A DNA stretch of 39,017 nucleotides, taken from Planctomycetota bacterium. GTDB taxonomy: Bacteria; Planctomycetota; Planctomycetia; Pirellulales; PLA5. Both the position numbers and the translations under genes were made by a program. The stretch spans positions 1 through 39,017 of the forward strand of contig JAJDEG010000359.1 of the NCBI GenBank assembly GCA_029259895.1. The letters run 5' to 3'. Below, piece after piece: positions 35,203-39,017 of the stretch (positions within the stretch are counted from its first letter, which is position 1; every line of letters starts with the position of its first letter). The notes below the pieces were generated by a model. That model ran no database searches and was not told where the DNA came from. It saw only the letters and a program-made list of their open reading frames with translations.

Positions 35203-35751
35203 ATGCCGGAGCCTGCTGATCCGCTCTACGAGGAGATTCTCGTTGCCCGCTGCCAGGCAGGCGATGAATTGGCGTTTGCCGAGCTCGTTGCCAGCTATGC
35301 GCCGCGGATTCGGTATTTTCTGACGAAGATGTGCGGCAACGGCGAAGATGTCGCCCAGGAGGTGTGGCTTGAGGTGTGGAGGTCGATTTCGCGGCTTAAT
35401 TCTGCCGGAGCGTTTGCGACTTGGCTCTATACCATCGCTCGCCGCTGTGCGATGCGGCACGTTTCGCGCCGCACGAGACGAGACGAACAATGGGAAATCG
35501 ACCAGCTTGCCGAGATTCCCGAAGCGAGCGTCGACGATGGCTTCACCGCCGACGATGCCCGGCGGCTCCACGCGGCACTCGACGGCTTACCGCACGTACA
35601 ACGCGAGTCAATCGTAATGCGATTTCTCGAAGACATGTCCTACGATGATATTGCCCGCGTCGTGGGCTGCTCCGTGGGAACGGTTCGCTCGCGCCTGTTT
35701 TATGCGAAGGCCAACCTGCGTAACGTGCTCGACGACGATCGGCCGCATTGA
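35203..35751 (+). CDS. RpoE-like ECF sigma factor
   Basis: GDELAFAELVASYAPRIRYFLTKMCGNGEDVAQEVWLEVWRSI...; LDGLPHVQRESIVMRFLEDMSYDDIARVVGCSVGTVRSRLFYAKANLR. Confidence 0.93.
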   Translation: MPEPADPLYEEILVARCQAGDELAFAELVASYAPRIRYFLTKMCGNGEDVAQEVWLEVWRSISRLNSAGAFATWLYTIARRCAMRHVSRRTRRDEQWEIDQLAEIPEASVDDGFTADDARRLHAALDGLPHVQRESIVMRFLEDMSYDDIARVVGCSVGTVRSRLFYAKANLRNVLDDDRPH

Positions 35752-35779
35752 CCGCCCGACGCTATCGAAAGGACAAAGT

Positions 35780-36274
35780 ATGGCAACCCATAAAGAATTG
35801 AAAGACGCTTTGCTGCGGCTCGACGCGACGCAATTTCGCGGCGCGACCGACGACCGCGAACTTACTTGGCGCGTGCTCGATGCCGACCGGCGTTCCATTC
35901 GCCGTTGGACGTTCGTAACCGTTGCGCTGTGGCTCGTGGCGGCGTTTATCGTGTTGGCGGTGATTGTCTTGTTCGGCTTGTTTATGCCCGCCCACGCGAA
36001 GACGATGGTCGAATCGGGCGTGCAGATTCCCGTCGCGAACGAAAAGCCCACGCCGGAGCAAATGCACCTCATCCTCACGGCGTTTTTGGGAAAGCTCGGC
36101 CTTTTCGTCACGCTGGGCGTTGCGGCCTTAGGATTAGCAACGATCGCCAGCGTCTGCCTCGTCACCGCCGGCCGCCGCGCCACACTCCGCCAGGTGAACG
36201 CGAGCTTGCTGGAAATCTCCGACCAACTCAAACGCCTGGCAACGCTCCCGGTGAAACCGGCGGAGAACGGCTAG
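35780..36274 (+). CDS. Two-TM membrane protein, likely sigma-factor partner
   Basis: MATHKELKDALLRLD...; TM segments VTVALWLVAAFIVLAVIVLFGLF and LGLFVTLGVAALGLATIASVCLV. Starts 29 nt after the sigma factor stop. Confidence 0.75.
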   Translation: MATHKELKDALLRLDATQFRGATDDRELTWRVLDADRRSIRRWTFVTVALWLVAAFIVLAVIVLFGLFMPAHAKTMVESGVQIPVANEKPTPEQMHLILTAFLGKLGLFVTLGVAALGLATIASVCLVTAGRRATLRQVNASLLEISDQLKRLATLPVKPAENG

Positions 36275-36475
36275 CCAATCTCGAAGGTCAGGATTCGGAG
36301 CATATTCGAGCTAAGCAAAACTTGTCGCGATTGGACGAAAATATTCTGCCGATTCTCGGCCCACCGCGCTTGCTCTCCTCCCGCCCGCATGGCTCTGTGT
36401 GTCGTGTCGCAACGCCGCTGATCCGCCGAGTCTCGACGGGCGGTGCTGCGAAACGCCAAGCACGGGAGAACGACC

Positions 36476-36805
36476 ATGCCCGCGAAGAAGACCATGAAGA
36501 CGACCGCTGCGAAGAAGCCCGCCCACAAGGGAACGGCCAGGTCGCCGGTCAGGACCAAGAAGCCAAAGCCCGACGGCAAGTTGAGCGCGCTGGACGCCGC
36601 CGCGAAAGTGCTGGCCGAGTCGGGCGAGCCGATGACGACCCGCGAGATGATCGAGGCGATGGCGACGAAAGGGTTGTGGACGAGCCCCGGCGGCGCCACG
36701 CCGGACCGGACTTTGTATTCCGCCATACTCAGGGAGCTCATTCTCAAGGGCACCGACGCCCGGTTCGTCAAAACGGAACGCGGCAAATTCACGACCAAGA
36801 AATAG
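36476..36805 (+). CDS. HARE-HTH domain protein with Lys/Ala/Pro-rich basic N-terminus
   Basis: MPAKKTMKTTAAKKPAHKGTARSPVRTKKPKPDGK tail, then SALDAAAKVLAESGEPMTTREMIEAMATKGLWTSPGGATPDRTLYSAILREL. Confidence 0.8.
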   Translation: MPAKKTMKTTAAKKPAHKGTARSPVRTKKPKPDGKLSALDAAAKVLAESGEPMTTREMIEAMATKGLWTSPGGATPDRTLYSAILRELILKGTDARFVKTERGKFTTKK

Positions 36806-36816
36806 GGGATGCATCG

Positions 36817-37300
36817 ATGAACCCAACGCAACAAACCGCCGATGCCATTCGCAAAAGTGACGGCCGCCGTGCAGAACGCCATCGACGGTGGCCGCCGTTC
36901 GCGGATGGTCGACGCGTACGATTTGGTCGACGTGCTCCTGGCCGTGGCCGACGATCTCGATCCGGAGTATCCATTGGCCAAATCGAAAAGCCGTAAACCC
37001 CGACGTGGCCGGAAACCCGGTTCGCGCCCACGACGCCCCACGTTTTGCACGTGCGGGCGTCTCTTCGTTGGCGGATGTCGTGGCCATTTGTTCGTTAGAA
37101 TCCACGTCGCGCTGTGTGTCGTGCCGAGGTGCCGCGGATGCACGGAACGCGGGCGTTTAGACAGGGATCGCAGCCGCCGCGCAATCCGCGGGATGCCGAC
37201 GCCGATCATGATCGCCGCATCGGCTAGCGCGACCAGGAAATCGTCGCCATTCCCAACACTCCGGGATCGATGCCGATCTCGTCGCGTCGATCGCGGGTGA
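36817..37300 (+). CDS. Small hypothetical protein, start/frame uncertain
   Basis: 36842 frame: KVTAAVQNAIDGGRRSRMVDAYDLVDVLLAVADDLDPE; the better-placed start at 36817 (MNPTQQTADAIRK) is in a different frame. Confidence 0.4.
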
Positions 37301-38315
37301 AACTTTCTGCTTGAAATAGTTGCCGATCAAAGACATACGCGGCCGTGAACTCCAAGCGCAGGCCCAGTGCGAGGCTTCGCTCCAGACCCATCGTGAGTCG
37401 TTGATCGAAGATATAGAATCGCTCGTCGTCGTCGGCGCGGTCGGCAAGCCAATACGTGTCGTTGGTAATCGCGTATCCGCCGTAGACGCTCCAGGCGTCG
37501 CTCAGCTTTTGGCGTGCGATCAGTTTGACGTTCGTCAGCGGCGTATAGGACACCGCTAGGCTGAACGCCGCCGTTGGTCGATAATCCAAGGAGAAGGGAA
37601 TGCCAATCTGCGCGGACATCGTTTCGTCCGGGCGCCACAAGTAAGCCATGCCCGGGACGGGAAATGGCAATTGCGATGTAGGCGAATAGAACAGGCTAAA
37701 ACTCCAGCCGTCGCGTTCGCCATAAGGAACGTTCACGAATCCGATTGCATTGGCCGTCGTTTCCCGCCAAGAGGCGAAGGGATCATCGCTCGCGGAGCCA
37801 ACGTTGAGAATTCCGCCAACCTGATAGCCGTTGTCGAGATCGCGGAAGTGCATCACGCCCGCCGTGACTCGCCATAGCTCGTCGGGAATTTCCGCGAGGG
37901 TATCGGGCAACCGCCCGTTACTGCCCAGCCGCAGCGAGTGAATGCCTGCGGTCGCCAGCCATACCCTGCCCGGCTCGATCCGCAACGGCACCGCGAGGTC
38001 GAGCGATTCGCCACTCATCGTCAACTCGCCCGGCTGCGTCGACAGGTCCTGAGCTGGCGACCAAAAGAGCTGCAGCTTCAATGGCGAACGCGCCGTGCCG
38101 TCCATCCGTCCGCCCAAACGCGACGGTGCAGACGTCGCCTCGGAATCGAGCATCGCCTCAGCCTCACGGGCAGCGTAGGGCTCGACGGGCGGCAAACGAA
38201 GAACCGCCCTATCCGAAGCGGCGATCGCGACTGTCGGTTCTTCGGCCGCTCCAATGCACGGACCATAGGTCAACAACAAGACGCCCATCGTAAGCAACGG
38301 CCAACGGAGTGACAT
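37224..38315 (-). CDS. DUF6268 family outer-membrane beta-barrel-like protein
   Basis: Signal peptide MSLRWPLLTMGVLLLTYGPCIGAAEE; alternating beta pattern ending ELGIDPG-like EIGIDPGVLGMATISWSR; WRVTAGVMHFRDLDNGYQVGGILNVG. Confidence 0.65.
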   Translation of the reverse strand: MSLRWPLLTMGVLLLTYGPCIGAAEEPTVAIAASDRAVLRLPPVEPYAAREAEAMLDSEATSAPSRLGGRMDGTARSPLKLQLFWSPAQDLSTQPGELTMSGESLDLAVPLRIEPGRVWLATAGIHSLRLGSNGRLPDTLAEIPDELWRVTAGVMHFRDLDNGYQVGGILNVGSASDDPFASWRETTANAIGFVNVPYGERDGWSFSLFYSPTSQLPFPVPGMAYLWRPDETMSAQIGIPFSLDYRPTAAFSLAVSYTPLTNVKLIARQKLSDAWSVYGGYAITNDTYWLADRADDDERFYIFDQRLTMGLERSLALGLRLEFTAAYVFDRQLFQAESFTRDRRDEIGIDPGVLGMATISWSR

Positions 38316-38539
38316 GGGCAAGCAAGAGCATTGTGGTTGTGTAGGGCCGACGCACGGTATGAAACAACGTCGCTACCAGTCAAGCCCTTTCTGGTCCTTG
38401 AACCGTCGATATACGTTCGAGTTAACGCAAATCAAACGCAGTCAGTTAAAACGGCGTTGGCTGCCGGCAGCCGGCTAGTCGGGCATTGACCCATTACTCC
38501 ATCGGATTCCGCAACGGCGGCGCGTTGAAATCGTAATCG

Positions 38540-38998
38540 TCAGGCATTCATTCGCCAAATGGCGTAATTCAACAACACAGCGAAGGATGTCCAGGCAAGA
38601 TAGGGTGCCAAGAGCATTGCGGCGACCGTGGACCGCCTCCAAAATGCGCTGGTGGCCACAACGATCGCCAGCCAGAGGACGAGAATCTCGCCAAACGCCA
38701 GGCCGGGCATCCGCATTCCAAAAAAGATGACGGACCATCCGACGTTGAGTGCGAGTTGCACGCCAAACCAACCGAGCGGTATTCGTGCCTGATGCATTCC
38801 TTCGCGTCGCCAAACGAGCCACGCGGCGACGGCCATGAGAAAGTACAACGCGGTCCACACGGGACCGAAGAGCCAGCTCGGAGGTGTCCAGCTGGGCTTG
38901 GCAAGCGCCTGATACCAATCACCAACCGACGCCGCCGTCGCCAGAGAGCCGAGCCCCGCCGCGCCGAAGCAGATCGCGATCGAGCCGATCAAACCCAC
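38540..38998 (-). CDS. tspO: TspO/MBR family protein
   Basis: WYQALAKPSWTPPSWLFGPVWTALYFLMAVAAWLVWR, LGWFGVQLALNVGWSVIFFGMRMPGLAFGEIL, APYLAWTSFAVLLNYAIWRMN. Confidence 0.93.
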   Translation of the reverse strand: MGLIGSIAICFGAAGLGSLATAASVGDWYQALAKPSWTPPSWLFGPVWTALYFLMAVAAWLVWRREGMHQARIPLGWFGVQLALNVGWSVIFFGMRMPGLAFGEILVLWLAIVVATSAFWRRSTVAAMLLAPYLAWTSFAVLLNYAIWRMNA

Positions 38999-39017
38999 GG
39001 CTTGGCGGGTGACGGAC

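Overview
High-GC bacterial chromosomal window, very probably from a Planctomycete (Pirellulales-like). Supporting hints are a DUF1501 protein, a PEP-CTERM protein, a LEPR-like N-terminal motif with a dockerin, an ECF sigma factor next to a giant Ser/Thr kinase, and DUF6268. No tRNA, rRNA or CRISPR array was seen. Left part (0-9.6 kb): ordinary housekeeping and accessory genes, including a PPi-type phosphofructokinase, HEAT-repeat lipoprotein, arsenate reductase-like protein, ThiS/MoaD-like carrier, CPBP protease, DUF2617, TatD, DUF1501 and DinB. 9.6-13.7 kb: a TetR / ThuA-like / sugar epimerase / Gfo-Idh-MocA operon that looks lesioned. ThuA has an apparent 1-nt frameshift, the Gfo/Idh gene has an in-frame TAG, and the epimerase lacks a canonical start where its N-terminus should be. 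It is flanked by a truncated DinB paralog and a possible group II intron fragment. 13.9-20.9 kb: a PEP-CTERM protein built from two copies of a ~160-aa domain, divergent from an 1855-aa LTD/CotH/dockerin surface protein. A third copy of that domain appears inserted, with a second module, into the middle of a duplicated beta-sandwich module. 21.07-21.19 kb: a decayed ISAs1-like transposase tail. 21.6-34.3 kb: an ECF sigma factor followed by a single 11.86-kb ORF (3952 aa) encoding a membrane Ser/Thr kinase. It has a Ser-rich insert inside the kinase domain, a WD40 array, a PDZ-like domain, two BTRD-like repeat arrays, TPRs and several beta-sandwich modules like those of the neighbouring surface protein. 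The right end holds a kinase-motif ORF without an N-lobe, a second ECF sigma factor with a membrane partner, a HARE-HTH basic protein, a DUF6268 barrel and TspO. All calls come from reading the translations; no database search was run.
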